Source: a virus
Virus record (IMG/VR): IMGVR_UViG_3300028837_001734
Location: 26,161 to 90,160 of that record
Strand: one strand, 5' to 3'
Length of the DNA stretch: 64,000 bases
In this document: piece after piece, positions 34,343 through 44,290 of the stretch
How the letters are laid out: the number at the start of each line of letters is the position of its first letter
How positions within the stretch are numbered: the stretch's first letter is position 1
Notes under the pieces: model-generated
Told to the model about the DNA's origin: nothing
Database searches by the model: none
The model's input: only the letters and a program-made list of their open reading frames with translations
Made by a program: the position numbers and the translations under genes

Positions 34343-34684
34343 TTACACCAAGTATGAAGATTGATTATTAAGAGATGGCATCCCGCCATCGATACTTCCC
34401 TTGGCAACTAATACAAAATCACCATCATCATTGTTAGTTCCATCAGACATTCGCCAATGAAATTGTTCTCTGCTAGCTGACAATATAGGAATACCACTTG
34501 TCGACCAAGTATATCTACCAGTAGAATCTATCTCTGTACATCCACTAGCAGTCAGAGAAACGGCAACACCATCCTGCCATAATTGAATATTGACAGTCTG
34601 TCCACTAGGTAAAACTCCAACAATAGCTGGTGGAGATTCTGGACTAAAATCTAATTCTACTATGGATTGACTCAATAAACTCAT
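34343..34684 (-). CDS. Small virion module protein (WxxG/CTEI type)
   Basis: A 113-residue protein with VNIQLWQDGVAVSLTASGCT and then GRYTWSTSGIP, a beta domain that matches the C-terminal module of neighbouring large proteins (IxVWxxG...C...G...W-WS). GGAGG precedes the ATG. Probably a free copy of a fibre or baseplate adaptor domain. Confidence 0.62.
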   Translation of the reverse strand: MSLLSQSIVELDFSPESPPAIVGVLPSGQTVNIQLWQDGVAVSLTASGCTEIDSTGRYTWSTSGIPILSASREQFHWRMSDGTNNDDGDFVLVAKGSIDGGMPSLNNQSSYLV

Positions 34685-34697
34685 AACTTTGCCTCCA

Positions 34698-37136
34698 CTA
34701 ATCTACATAACGAGGGAAATACATACCATGAGCATTAAAAGTAACATCCACATAATGTACTTCTGCGTTATCTCCAAGAAAACGAATTCTTAATCTATGT
34801 GCCACATATTCAGCAAATCTTGATCCATACAAACTTCGCATCGACCAATACCAGAATTTTCCAAGCCCAAAATTAATACATCTGTTACCGGTAACACGTA
34901 GAATTTCCCCACTAGAGATATCCCAAACAGTAGCTGTTACTATTGTCGGATTATTAGTAAATTTAGCACGAATAAATGGAAGACCATACCAGCCCCAGAC
35001 ACGTATATAACGATCAATGGGTATCCCAGTGGGCATAGTATCATTAGTTTGTAAAGCCAGATATCTAGCTTCATGCTCAGTGGGAGAACCTGATAATTGG
35101 ACTACTACACCAGACTCACTACCATCTAAGTGAGATTGTTGAATATGATCAGTACTAGCATTAATATCGCTCCAGTATAAACGACTAGCGATAGGATCAA
35201 TAACAATCCCAAATGGATCAACTAAACCGTTATCTGAAGATACAACAACTTGACAATCAGTCCCATCTTGATTAAACTTAGCTATTTCATCATTAGTTTG
35301 ATCTACTGCAAATAATGATTTTTCCCATATTCCATAATATTTTTGCGGCAACGTGTTAATAGCCAAATGGTCAAGTTTCTGCACTGGTTGTTGATATTCT
35401 AATAAACCAAAAGACCATTTCTTCACATTAGTATCAGGAGATGGTTTATTTTTACCATTAGTTTGTAATGCTAAGATAGCCGATGGACTAATGGCAATAG
35501 CTGGAGTATTATGATCATAAAGACCAGAACACGCATATCGAACACATTCATCAGTCAGCGAGATATCAATACCATCAATAGAAGCAACTCTGTATTTGGA
35601 ATAATGTAACGTTGTAGGAACAGTTCTTGAATGATAGTACCCAATATAAACTTGTTCATCAAATAACTTACTAATATGCAAATGTGTTGTATTCCAGTTT
35701 GGTGTACCCTGTCCAAGGCTCACCTCAACAGCAGAACCTATCTGAAAAATTTCAGCACCATTAACTTCTATAACTTGTACAACACAATTATCACCAGTAG
35801 CAATATAGGCAGCCAACACTTTATTATTACCAGCATATACTAAACGAGAATGATATGTCCAAGAATTAGCATCAAGACTAAGTTCCATACCATCAAAGGA
35901 GTCTATAGTATCCTTGACAACAATAGTATCATCATCATAATCCATTTCTAGAAGTCTAATTTTTTTATCGGTAGTCAATAATAAAGCTCTTCTGTCATCA
36001 ATGCGTATAACATCAACAGAGTAAAATCCACTCGCAATAGTATGCGCAGTACCACTAGTCATTGTTTCGCCATCAATAGACATAATACAAGCTTTACCAT
36101 AATCGGCCATTAGTATATGCCCAGTTGGAGAACCAGTTCCAAAAATATCTAAATTAGTACATCTAAGATGTCTCCATGATTTTAAAAAGAGACCAGAAAC
36201 AACTGTATATCCAGAACTAGATGCATCAATAGATACCAAGTTAACACTTCCTTCGTTAACTTGCCCGCCATCTGCATATCCAAAAACATAACCTGATTGT
36301 ATTGATTCATCCCACGTTAATGGTACAAGATCAGCTTTATTTTGATTACACATAGGAACACCCATGTCTCCCCATGCAATAGTAGTATTTTCATCTACTT
36401 CATCTACTGGATCACTTAAATTACCTATCCTACCATAATAATCCTGATATACTACAGTTGAATTACCAAGCATACAAAATGTAATACTCCCACCGTGCGT
36501 AGTTTGTGTAAATCCTGATACCTCAGTGGTAAACTCAAAACCAGAAACAGCAGGATCATCACCTGCACTTATAACTGTTATAGTTTCTTGTCCAGTCCCA
36601 TCTAAATTAGCGCAAATTAATGTTCCATCACCAGATCCATTAAAATACATCTTTTTATCAGATGGTTTATGTGTTCCGCTATAATCAATATCGATAGCTA
36701 AAAACGGTAAATCATAATTAACAGCCGTAACTATCCCAGATTTATTGTCACCATCAACATCACATCGCCAAATCTCATATTTCCCTGATACCTTAGTCGT
36801 ATAATACAACTCAGCACCATTTTCTACATAAAATTCATTCTGGTCGATCGCTATAGCTAAAGCTAATGGATTAGTTAAACCACTAACAATAGTAGTTTCA
36901 TTATCCCCATTTAAATCAGCCTTTTTAATAGTTCCGCTAGCATGCTCAATCCAAAAGACTTTTTCCAATCTATCACGATAAAAATTAGGTATTGTATCAA
37001 TAACAACACCTCCATAAAGATTAGTGCCAGACACAGAAGCAATGGTCTCATGAACTCCGTCAGGAAGGCCCTTTCTAGTAACTGGATAACCAAATTTTTG
37101 TGACCAATAAATATAATCTTTATTAGCTACTGCCAT
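34698..37136 (-). CDS. Large YWTD propeller virion protein
   Basis: An 812-residue protein. YWTD-like blades occur at the start (VFWIEHASGTIKKADLNGDN; also KMYFNGSGDGTLICANLDGT) and near 620-720 (RLYWSDINASTDHIQQSHLD), separated by a second propeller-like region related to the middle of the LamG protein. The last 130 residues hold the shared module (IRVWGWYGLPFIRAKF, ATVWDISSGE, then KFWYWSMRS). AAGGAGG precedes the ATG. Role in host recognition inferred from folds and position. Confidence 0.7.
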   Translation of the reverse strand: MAVANKDYIYWSQKFGYPVTRKGLPDGVHETIASVSGTNLYGGVVIDTIPNFYRDRLEKVFWIEHASGTIKKADLNGDNETTIVSGLTNPLALAIAIDQNEFYVENGAELYYTTKVSGKYEIWRCDVDGDNKSGIVTAVNYDLPFLAIDIDYSGTHKPSDKKMYFNGSGDGTLICANLDGTGQETITVISAGDDPAVSGFEFTTEVSGFTQTTHGGSITFCMLGNSTVVYQDYYGRIGNLSDPVDEVDENTTIAWGDMGVPMCNQNKADLVPLTWDESIQSGYVFGYADGGQVNEGSVNLVSIDASSSGYTVVSGLFLKSWRHLRCTNLDIFGTGSPTGHILMADYGKACIMSIDGETMTSGTAHTIASGFYSVDVIRIDDRRALLLTTDKKIRLLEMDYDDDTIVVKDTIDSFDGMELSLDANSWTYHSRLVYAGNNKVLAAYIATGDNCVVQVIEVNGAEIFQIGSAVEVSLGQGTPNWNTTHLHISKLFDEQVYIGYYHSRTVPTTLHYSKYRVASIDGIDISLTDECVRYACSGLYDHNTPAIAISPSAILALQTNGKNKPSPDTNVKKWSFGLLEYQQPVQKLDHLAINTLPQKYYGIWEKSLFAVDQTNDEIAKFNQDGTDCQVVVSSDNGLVDPFGIVIDPIASRLYWSDINASTDHIQQSHLDGSESGVVVQLSGSPTEHEARYLALQTNDTMPTGIPIDRYIRVWGWYGLPFIRAKFTNNPTIVTATVWDISSGEILRVTGNRCINFGLGKFWYWSMRSLYGSRFAEYVAHRLRIRFLGDNAEVHYVDVTFNAHGMYFPRYVD

Positions 37137-37145
37137 TCTTCCTCC

Positions 37146-37481
37146 TTACCCAACCAAAACAAAATTACGTATTTCTGTAAAAATTTGTATATACGCTATT
37201 TCATCTGTATCTGATTTCATTCGACAAAGAAAACGATATTTACCATTTTGGAAATCTGGTAAATATTTCATTTTCCATCCCCAATATTCATCCGGCATTT
37301 GAAAGCAATATTCATAATCTAAATCAATTAATACTTCGGTATCCATATTCCAGATGGTTATCTCAACTTCATCTGGATTATCATCAAACTTAGCATATAT
37401 AATCGGATCTGTTAAAGGAATGCCTAATCTAACATGATACATCTTTTGAAAATCGACACCAGTCGGCATAGATTCTGCCAT
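37146..37481 (-). CDS. Small virion module protein, paralogue of neighbour's C-terminus
   Basis: A 111-residue protein starting MAESMPTGVDFQKMYHVRLG, then ITIWNMDTEVLIDLDYEYC and YWGWKMKYLP. It aligns with the last 120 residues of the 812-aa protein just downstream (MPTGIPIDRYIRV, VWDISSGEILRV, FWYWSM). AGGAGG precedes the ATG. It looks like an unfused copy of the same module. Confidence 0.65.
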   Translation of the reverse strand: MAESMPTGVDFQKMYHVRLGIPLTDPIIYAKFDDNPDEVEITIWNMDTEVLIDLDYEYCFQMPDEYWGWKMKYLPDFQNGKYRFLCRMKSDTDEIAYIQIFTEIRNFVLVG

Positions 37482-37490
37482 AATTCCTCC

Positions 37491-37874
37491 TTAACACAAA
37501 GATATTAATTTTGCTACAAAAGAAGAATCCATGAAAAATTTTCTAAATTCTTCCTCAGTATAACGAATAGCCACGGCAACATCACGAATTCTTAAAGGAA
37601 AATGAATATGTCTCAATCGTTTTGTAACAGTGGATGTATTCACACCAAGTAATCTTGCCACCTGAGAATTAGAAAGTCCCAAATTGTAAAGCTTAATAAA
37701 AATAGAATCAGGAAATATTTTATTAGCCTCTGATCTATCTCTTATCTTAACCCCAAGATTTTTCAACCGATGATACATAGTTGTTTCACTGCATCCGTCC
37801 ATAATAGCAATTGCAGCACAACTCTGAAATTTATCTTGGTATAAATCGATAATATCTTGATCCTGTAGCGACAT
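37491..37874 (-). CDS. Helix-turn-helix DNA-binding protein
   Basis: A 127-residue protein with two HTH-like segments: CAAIAIMDGCSETTMYHRLK near 20-40 and LSNSQVARLLGVNTSTVTKR near 66-85. GGAGAAG precedes the ATG at 37874 and a promoter motif lies 40 nt upstream. It could be a regulator or the binding part of a mobile endonuclease, since single HTH genes near phage structural genes are often remnants of homing elements. Confidence 0.7.
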   Translation of the reverse strand: MSLQDQDIIDLYQDKFQSCAAIAIMDGCSETTMYHRLKNLGVKIRDRSEANKIFPDSIFIKLYNLGLSNSQVARLLGVNTSTVTKRLRHIHFPLRIRDVAVAIRYTEEEFRKFFMDSSFVAKLISLC

Positions 37875-37913
37875 ATATTCTTCTCCAAGAAAAGATCTTT
37901 CACTAGCTATTTG

Positions 37914-37923
37914 ATTATACACC
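37914..37923 (-). promoter_or_regulatory. Late-type promoter motif
   Basis: GGTGTATAAT on the minus strand, immediately downstream of the capsid terminator and 40 nt before the HTH gene. Confidence 0.6.
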
Positions 37924-37927
37924 AGAT

Positions 37928-37961
37928 AAAAAAAAGAGCGGAGACTAACGTCCCCGCCCTA
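37928..37961 (-). terminator. Terminator after major capsid gene
   Basis: Minus strand GGGCGGGGAC, loop GTTA, GTCTCCGCTC followed by eight T. Confidence 0.88.
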
Positions 37962-37987
37962 ATAGTTGTTAAAATATGAATTCTTTT

Positions 37988-39013
37988 TTAGAAGCTACCT
38001 AAAAGAATTCTGCGACCATCTAAAGCAGCAAAACCATGTTCTTGCCAGCCATAGAAACCAGCCCTCATGCGCCTGTGAAGATTATCATCCTCGAAGATCT
38101 CAAGCTGTTGTTTAATAGGCATAACAAACGAATCACCATGAGACAAGTCAAGACCAACGACAATTTCCTCGTCACTTGTGCCCATACTCAGAGACAGACC
38201 TGCAAAATAAGTCTGCAACTCTTGACCGACACCAAGCTCATCTAATGGATGTAAATTAACACCATAAATACGAGCCATTGGGCCACCACCGTCACCAGCG
38301 GTAAAAATTTCCCGACGAGTTAAATCATCTACCTCATCAGAATCCCACTCACGAATATCCTCAAGAGCCTCAGGACTAATATATAGATCAGTCAATTTGC
38401 CACGATTAGCAGACGCACTGTTTCCACCTGCTAGACGAGTCATAGTCGTCTTCATCAGAGATACAAGGCGCTTAGTAAATTGACCAGCAACAGCAGCACT
38501 GTCATAAACGAGTGGAGCACCACCACTATAATCAGTACGACCAGCACCAGCAGCAATAATAACTCTCCAGCCATCTGTATTCATCTTTGTGACAAAGCCA
38601 GCCTCAAGAACTTCCATAGCACGTGCAACAATATTCCACCGTGCAGATCTAGAATACTTAAGTGGCCAGTCTATTGCGTTACCAACATCATAAGTGCTGA
38701 CAGTCACCGCATCACCAGTGACATTACGCAACGGAAGAGCACCTTCACTTGGGATCATATAAGCCGCATAATCCCCTTCTTGTGCAACCTGATAAAGATC
38801 CAATGGATATTCAGCAGTTGCATCTGGAGCAAGTGGTTCCGGGGTGAAGATGCCACCCAAGATATCCCCACTTAACAAAGCTGAACGTAGAGGTATCTGC
38901 AGAGCTTGAGCCAAAGCATGCATAGCCTGCATAGCTTCTACTTTATTTGGAGAACCAGTCCTACGTAATAGTTCCATTTGTTCAGCAGTCGGTTGTGTAA
39001 TCTTACGCTTCAT
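37988..39013 (-). CDS. Major capsid protein (HK97-fold candidate)
   Basis: A 341-residue protein with helical N-arm (AMQAMHALAQALQIP), a P-domain-like central part (YSRSARWNIVARAMEVLEAGF), and a C-terminal ELGVGQELQTYFAGLSLSM, then DNLHRRMRAGFYGWQEHG. This layout fits HK97-fold major capsid proteins of long-tailed phages. Its place directly after decoration and protease genes, strong GGGGGTG ribosome site and private terminator agree. Confidence 0.83.
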   Translation of the reverse strand: MKRKITQPTAEQMELLRRTGSPNKVEAMQAMHALAQALQIPLRSALLSGDILGGIFTPEPLAPDATAEYPLDLYQVAQEGDYAAYMIPSEGALPLRNVTGDAVTVSTYDVGNAIDWPLKYSRSARWNIVARAMEVLEAGFVTKMNTDGWRVIIAAGAGRTDYSGGAPLVYDSAAVAGQFTKRLVSLMKTTMTRLAGGNSASANRGKLTDLYISPEALEDIREWDSDEVDDLTRREIFTAGDGGGPMARIYGVNLHPLDELGVGQELQTYFAGLSLSMGTSDEEIVVGLDLSHGDSFVMPIKQQLEIFEDDNLHRRMRAGFYGWQEHGFAALDGRRILLGSF

Positions 39014-39028
39014 TCTTCTTCACCCCCT

Positions 39029-39532
39029 TTACAGATCAATAGAGACCCGTGCATAACCATTAGCATCAACTTCAGACTCAAAACGACCAACCACAGGTGT
39101 AGTTGTCCCACCAAACGAGCCAGATGTCGTACTAATTAACCCACTCGATCCTAAATACGCGATACCCCCAACAACAGGAGTACCTGTAACAAAGTCCGTA
39201 ACAACAAACCCTTTCTTAATCAGCGTCACCTTATCTCCAGGACGCTTTTCGCCACTTTCATAATTCGGGAAATCCCGAGTTGTACTCATAGCGGCATTAA
39301 CAGGTTGTATAAGCACACCTTTTGGAACAGCGCCAGATGCCGAAGCAACATATGCCACGATATTAGGGTCTGAGGTGATATCCACACCCATAGCAGCACC
39401 AGAACCATAAGTTCCAGTAGCCTCTAAACTAGCTACCCCACCAACAGCAGCAGTTGCTAAAGCTGTAGTTGTTGTCCAAAAGTTAGTGATATCTGTAGTT
39501 TCATTATACTCTCGATCCGGTTTTAAAGCCAT
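39029..39532 (-). CDS. Probable head decoration protein
   Basis: A 167-residue Gly/Ala/Thr-rich beta protein (GAAMGVDITSDPNIVAYVAS, then GDKVTLIKKGFVVTDF) typical in size and composition of DUF2190-like capsid stabilising proteins. It lies between the protease/scaffold and the capsid gene with a GAAGGGGTG ribosome site. Inference from synteny and composition. Confidence 0.65.
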   Translation of the reverse strand: MALKPDREYNETTDITNFWTTTTALATAAVGGVASLEATGTYGSGAAMGVDITSDPNIVAYVASASGAVPKGVLIQPVNAAMSTTRDFPNYESGEKRPGDKVTLIKKGFVVTDFVTGTPVVGGIAYLGSSGLISTTSGSFGGTTTPVVGRFESEVDANGYARVSIDL

Positions 39533-39534
39533 CC

Positions 39535-41001
39535 CTATTCACCCCCTTCATCTTTCTCTTGTACACCACATAGCGATTTCGCCATAGACAAATATGCGTC
39601 AGCGTCCGACTTCTCAACCTCTTGAGCATTAAAATCGGCACCCTTTTCCTCTTCCACATCATTCAGAGCAGCTTCAGCCTGCTCACCATCATCTTCCTTA
39701 GGTTTCTCATCATTCTCTGGCTCAGCATCCTCAGCTTTGGTTTCACCAGCATATTTCAGAACTACCGCGAAGGTTTCATCAGTCATCTCGCAAAGTTCAG
39801 CCAGAGTAGCTTCCTCATCAGTAATAGATTTAACCTCAGCAAGTTGTGCCAGTCTTTCACGAGCAACCTCTTTCTTGCTAATCTCAGCCAAATCCGCTTC
39901 ACTTTTCTCAGCTCTCTTTGTAACTTCATCGAGTTTCTTTTGAAGCTCAACCTTCTCAGCTTCTGTAGCTTCCACCTTTTGAGACGTTTCCTCCATAGTA
40001 ACAACCATCTCATCAATTTTGCTAGTTAATTCAGCGATCTGTCCATCCAAATTTTTACCTTCGAATTCCTTAACCGTAGCTTGTAACGACACAACTTCAG
40101 CTTCTTTCTCTTTTAAAGCAGATTGTGCAGTCTCAAGCTGATCACGCAATTCTTGCATTTGTTTCTCGTCCACGTCTTCTACACCCCCTTCCGGCAGTTC
40201 ACTTAATTCCACAGTTTCAAACCCACCACTAGCAGCCCAACAATCAGCCGCAACCTTAATAACAGATTCAGGATTGGCAGGTGTTTCCACAAAACCTTGT
40301 GCACCAAAAATAATATCTTTTAATACTCTACCAATCTTATATCCCTGATATTTTCCCTCACCACCATATATCTTTAGATGTTTAGTCAAAAAAGCAGTAG
40401 CTTCTGTTCTCTCTATTACCTTAGTCATACCAGTTTCTGGATCAATAATCGCATATCCAAAATCAGGAAACCAAGCTTCCATTGAGACAAACATTTCACC
40501 TGCATTAGCCTTTTCAATAATCTCATCTATTCTTTCAGCTAATTGCGGTAAAGCTTTATAGAGAACACCAGCAACTTCTATATCAAATTCCTCAGGAGGC
40601 TGTTCACTATCATCCAAGACAATTAAATCACCAGTTTTATCTAAAACACGACTCTGAACAATATGTCCAAGTATCCTATCAGAAACATGATTATCGTTCA
40701 TTGGTTTATGAGTAGGAGTATCTTTAGCTTTCCAAACTTCGGCAGGTGTAAAAACATCATCATTTAGATTCCAACCTGTACTAACTAAAATAGCTACTAC
40801 TAAAGCTAAATCTGGCTGTATTTGGCCAAGCAATTCCTCAACAGTCTGTACAGTATCAGTTTCTTTAATTAAATCAGATACCGACATTCCATCGAAATAT
40901 TTTTTAATATCACGAACCTGTACTTTTGCGGTAACAAGGGCAGATGAACTACCGGTCTGAAAATTAATACCAGCATCTTCTTCAGCAGAATATCTACGCA
41001 T
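39535..41001 (-). CDS. Prohead protease fused to scaffold domain
   Basis: A 488-residue protein. The N-terminal 260 residues look like a head maturation protease (KPMNDNHVSDRILGHIV near 99-115 with a candidate catalytic His, EMFVSMEAWF near 169-178 with a candidate Ser). Residues about 275-395 are a continuous coiled coil (QLETAQSALKEKEAEVVSLQ) and the tail is acidic, as in scaffolding proteins. Such protease-scaffold fusions self-cleave during capsid maturation. The ATG at 41001 follows GGGAGG; a promoter motif lies about 20 nt upstream, so the leader is very short. Confidence 0.75.
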   Translation of the reverse strand: MRRYSAEEDAGINFQTGSSSALVTAKVQVRDIKKYFDGMSVSDLIKETDTVQTVEELLGQIQPDLALVVAILVSTGWNLNDDVFTPAEVWKAKDTPTHKPMNDNHVSDRILGHIVQSRVLDKTGDLIVLDDSEQPPEEFDIEVAGVLYKALPQLAERIDEIIEKANAGEMFVSMEAWFPDFGYAIIDPETGMTKVIERTEATAFLTKHLKIYGGEGKYQGYKIGRVLKDIIFGAQGFVETPANPESVIKVAADCWAASGGFETVELSELPEGGVEDVDEKQMQELRDQLETAQSALKEKEAEVVSLQATVKEFEGKNLDGQIAELTSKIDEMVVTMEETSQKVEATEAEKVELQKKLDEVTKRAEKSEADLAEISKKEVARERLAQLAEVKSITDEEATLAELCEMTDETFAVVLKYAGETKAEDAEPENDEKPKEDDGEQAEAALNDVEEEKGADFNAQEVEKSDADAYLSMAKSLCGVQEKDEGGE

Positions 41002-41019
41002 GATACCTCCCATCATTTA

Positions 41020-41029
41020 TTTATACACA
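41020..41029 (-). promoter_or_regulatory. Late-type promoter motif for head genes
   Basis: TGTGTATAAA on the minus strand directly upstream of the protease/scaffold gene, probably driving the head unit to 37988. Confidence 0.6.
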
Positions 41030-41091
41030 AACATCAATAAAAAGTACACTCAAATAAAGACTTTTCATAAGCAAGGCAGCAAAAATAAAAG

Positions 41092-41409
41092 TTATTCACC
41101 CTTACGTCGCTTTAAAAAATCAATTACATCTGCTTTAGCTTGATTATCATCGTGAATTTGCTTAGATGCCATCCCGTTTTCATTAAGTTCTGCAACCGTC
41201 TCCTGTGGCGCAGGGAGATAGAATTGTCGCCTTTCCTGCATACCATTAACATCCGTAGATTCGATAGTGTAAGCAAATCTTACAACTTCCTCTCCATCAG
41301 AATATTTATATTTTTCAATACTAACATCAGTCACAGATACTAACATACCATTAACTGTCAAAACCACTTGCCTACTATCTGTGTCTAGCGATACATTTAC
41401 CATTGCCAT
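41092..41409 (-). CDS. Unknown small protein in head module
   Basis: A 105-residue beta-rich protein (VNVSLDTDSRQVVLTVNGML, later a basic end FLKRRKGE). GGAGG is seven bases before the ATG at 41409. No domain recognised. Confidence 0.58.
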   Translation of the reverse strand: MAMVNVSLDTDSRQVVLTVNGMLVSVTDVSIEKYKYSDGEEVVRFAYTIESTDVNGMQERRQFYLPAPQETVAELNENGMASKQIHDDNQAKADVIDFLKRRKGE

Positions 41410-41422
41410 AACAAAACCTCCA

Positions 41423-42091
41423 TTAAGATCCAAATAAATCTTTATTCACAAATAAGTGGCAAGGCCAATCATTTTGTTCCTCAACCACTACAAAAAACTC
41501 AGACATTCTTGCAACCATATCAATAGTTTTAGATTGTGGATATATTCTGTCTCCATGAAATGATACACAAAGTTGACCTAATTTAGTTCTTAAAGACGGC
41601 TTAGATAAAACTTCTTCAAGAATACCTAGTTCACCACCTTCACAATTTAGAAATAAAAGATCAATACGATCATGGTCATTTTCTGTCAATATTGTCTCCA
41701 AACTTACTGATCTGACTTTACTAATTCTACGTAAATGACGGCCTTCTAATTGATGACGAGGATAAACACTATTAGAAGAATGTTCAATAAATTCAAAAAA
41801 TTCCACTTCACCATCTTTACCAGTAACAGCAGCACGACTAGCAGTAATAGGCAATCCAGATTTTTTAGCAACTTCAATCATGCTGACACTATTCTCAAGT
41901 CCTGCTTCATAAACTATCATATACAGTTTATTATTAAATCGACAACACAATTTAACGCCATGCGCACAACGTATTGATCCAACTTCTACAATCACAGGTT
42001 TATTAGGTAATATATTTTTAGCAAAATACATATAAGTATCACATCTATCAAATTCTAATGATAAACCATCTTTCTGTGTATTAACTAACAT
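41423..42091 (-). CDS. FkbM-family methyltransferase
   Basis: A 222-residue SAM-dependent methyltransferase-like protein. The SAM-site segment is PVIVEVGSIRCAHG (32-45), followed by the FkbM-type signature LLFLNCEGGELGILEEVL. FkbM proteins O-methylate sugars or other hydroxyl groups. Located between portal and head genes, where it is not needed for assembly, so it is a cargo gene. Together with the nearby GDP-mannose dehydratase and glycosyltransferase it may modify surface glycans. Confidence 0.75.
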   Translation of the reverse strand: MLVNTQKDGLSLEFDRCDTYMYFAKNILPNKPVIVEVGSIRCAHGVKLCCRFNNKLYMIVYEAGLENSVSMIEVAKKSGLPITASRAAVTGKDGEVEFFEFIEHSSNSVYPRHQLEGRHLRRISKVRSVSLETILTENDHDRIDLLFLNCEGGELGILEEVLSKPSLRTKLGQLCVSFHGDRIYPQSKTIDMVARMSEFFVVVEEQNDWPCHLFVNKDLFGS

Positions 42092-42136
42092 ATAAGTTCA
42101 ATCCAAAATAATACCACTATATCCAAATCACATTTA

Positions 42137-44236
42137 TTAACCGATAGGCAAAACAGTACCCCATGCGATAGAAGTTAACATCCTACGTTCTTTAAAATTT
42201 GGCTCTCTTTGAGTTGACGTAGCAAAATCAGTAACCAAAACACGAAAACACACTTCCATCCTATGAGCACGTTGTCCCACTGCGTTTAACCTCGTAGTTA
42301 TTAACTCCTTTGTAACAACATCTCCTGGATTTATTACAGATAATATACCACGCTTAATTCCCTCTAATTCAGTCTTTTGTTTCCTAGTTAAAGATCTCAT
42401 ATTTTTCACACCTTTCGATTGGAGAAAAGGTGTATCTATTATTTCATCAATAGTATCAAGATATCCTTGTGCAACGACTTGCAAGACAGACAAAGTAGGA
42501 TCAGTACGTTCATCACGAGGTTTAGTGTCAACAGTATTAGGAGGTCGACCAGATGGATTATCACCTTCATCTCGTGGTTGATCACCTGACGGATTATCTC
42601 CACCACCCTTGTCTACTGACATACCTTGTTTAGCTTCTTCTAGTTCTATAGCTAATTCAGTTTGTTTCTCCATAGTAGATATAGGACGATAATATGGATT
42701 AGCCCGTTCAAGCACACCAGGGTTCTCTTCTCTAACTTGTTGTTCTTCTTTCATACGTTCAAGCTCTATCATATAATTAACACCAAATACCTCTGTGGCT
42801 TTTTCTGCAGAAATAATACCACGATCAAGTAATTGGATAATCAACTGTTTTTCAGCAGCTTCATCACGTAGAGACATGATACCAAAATTAATAGATGGAA
42901 TTTTCTTAAATCCCATCGCATCAGCGACCATTCTCAGTTCATTTTCCATCCATCGAATTGCTCTACCACGAACATATTCCAATCGCTCAACCAGAGTCTT
43001 TAATTGAACGAAAGCAGTAGCAGGATTTCTTGTACTAAGATCACTGCCACCTATCAATGAATCAGGAATACCAATACCTCTAACAATATCAGCATTGACC
43101 GAATAATATTTTTCATTACCAAGAATCTTATCTGTAGGGGGATATTCGACTTTAAGATCAATCATATCATCCCATACAAGATCCATCACACCACCGCCTA
43201 CATTGTGTTGCAAAATATCAATTAATTTATCAACAGCGGCAGATGTGGGCAAAATTTGTTGATCAGAGTTACCAAGTTTCCACAATCTAATGACATTAAT
43301 AACACCATCTAATGCAGCTATATCCGCCAGTCTCATTTTTTCTTTCAACATAACGTCTTCTAAAACACCATACAAAAATGGAGTACCCCAATCCTCCCAA
43401 TCATCCTTTTTATAATAATCGACATACATTTTATCCATTTCTAGTGATACTAATTTCTTCCCATCTTTAGCAGCTAGAACAACTTCTCTAGGTAATTTAG
43501 CTACAAAGTCTTTTTCTGCTGTAGTCCTAGGACTGTTAATAGAATTGCATAATTCTGGTGGAATTCTCATACCTAATGTATCAGCACCAAAAAACCTTCC
43601 CACTTCACCACCAAGCTTTTCTATCACCACAGGAGAAAGAAATGTATATTTCCATGGTATTTCCCGTTTCCTTACTTTTGATTTCTTGGTAGAAATTTTT
43701 TCAGATTTTTCCTCACCAGGTGGATCAACTACATTTTGCAATCCAGGAACTTCTCCCTTAGCCATCTCTTTAACTACAGGCTTACTAATAAAAGCCATTT
43801 TCCTACGAACAATAACGTTGGCATCTCTCATAAGCAACTTCATAAAATCATGAGCACGCCCATCTAAATTTACTCGTCTGGCCCATTCCTTATAAAAACG
43901 TTGTTGACTTTTAATAGGATGCTGTAGTTCAAGACCTTCTGCAGCAAAATCCGTCATTATGTCAAGAATATTTCTTACCACGCCAACTTTTCGATAAATA
44001 GCCTGACACGCTAAAATAATATCCTTATGGTCAGTAGGGAGTTTGTCATTTGATCTTTGGGTATAATAATCGTGCCTATTATGACCAGCACGTAAATTAA
44101 TTGTTTCAGCAACTGTATGATGACTAACACCATGTGTAGCATGACATATGGTAGGTAAGGTATGATTAGCAATATTGTCTCCACCTTTTGTATACAATGT
44201 ATCTTTATTTATTCTTCTCCTAGTTGTCTTGGCCAT
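42137..44236 (-). CDS. Portal protein
   Basis: A 699-residue protein in the canonical place between large terminase and head protease. It has an N-terminal Lys/Arg start, KVGVVRNILDIMTDFAAEGL, and a long helical core (RGRAIRWMENELRMVADAMG), then a Pro/Asp/Gly-rich linker and a C-terminal helical part. Portal rings form the DNA entry vertex. GGGGGTAGG precedes the ATG. Confidence 0.82.
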   Translation of the reverse strand: MAKTTRRRINKDTLYTKGGDNIANHTLPTICHATHGVSHHTVAETINLRAGHNRHDYYTQRSNDKLPTDHKDIILACQAIYRKVGVVRNILDIMTDFAAEGLELQHPIKSQQRFYKEWARRVNLDGRAHDFMKLLMRDANVIVRRKMAFISKPVVKEMAKGEVPGLQNVVDPPGEEKSEKISTKKSKVRKREIPWKYTFLSPVVIEKLGGEVGRFFGADTLGMRIPPELCNSINSPRTTAEKDFVAKLPREVVLAAKDGKKLVSLEMDKMYVDYYKKDDWEDWGTPFLYGVLEDVMLKEKMRLADIAALDGVINVIRLWKLGNSDQQILPTSAAVDKLIDILQHNVGGGVMDLVWDDMIDLKVEYPPTDKILGNEKYYSVNADIVRGIGIPDSLIGGSDLSTRNPATAFVQLKTLVERLEYVRGRAIRWMENELRMVADAMGFKKIPSINFGIMSLRDEAAEKQLIIQLLDRGIISAEKATEVFGVNYMIELERMKEEQQVREENPGVLERANPYYRPISTMEKQTELAIELEEAKQGMSVDKGGGDNPSGDQPRDEGDNPSGRPPNTVDTKPRDERTDPTLSVLQVVAQGYLDTIDEIIDTPFLQSKGVKNMRSLTRKQKTELEGIKRGILSVINPGDVVTKELITTRLNAVGQRAHRMEVCFRVLVTDFATSTQREPNFKERRMLTSIAWGTVLPIG

Positions 44237-44280
44237 ACCTACCCCCTTAGTTGAATCACAATGGCATTACAATCCAACCA

Positions 44281-44290
44281 TTTATACACC
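44281..44290 (-). promoter_or_regulatory. Late-type promoter motif for portal gene
   Basis: GGTGTATAAA on the minus strand, about 45 nt before the portal start and just after the terminase stop. Confidence 0.6.
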
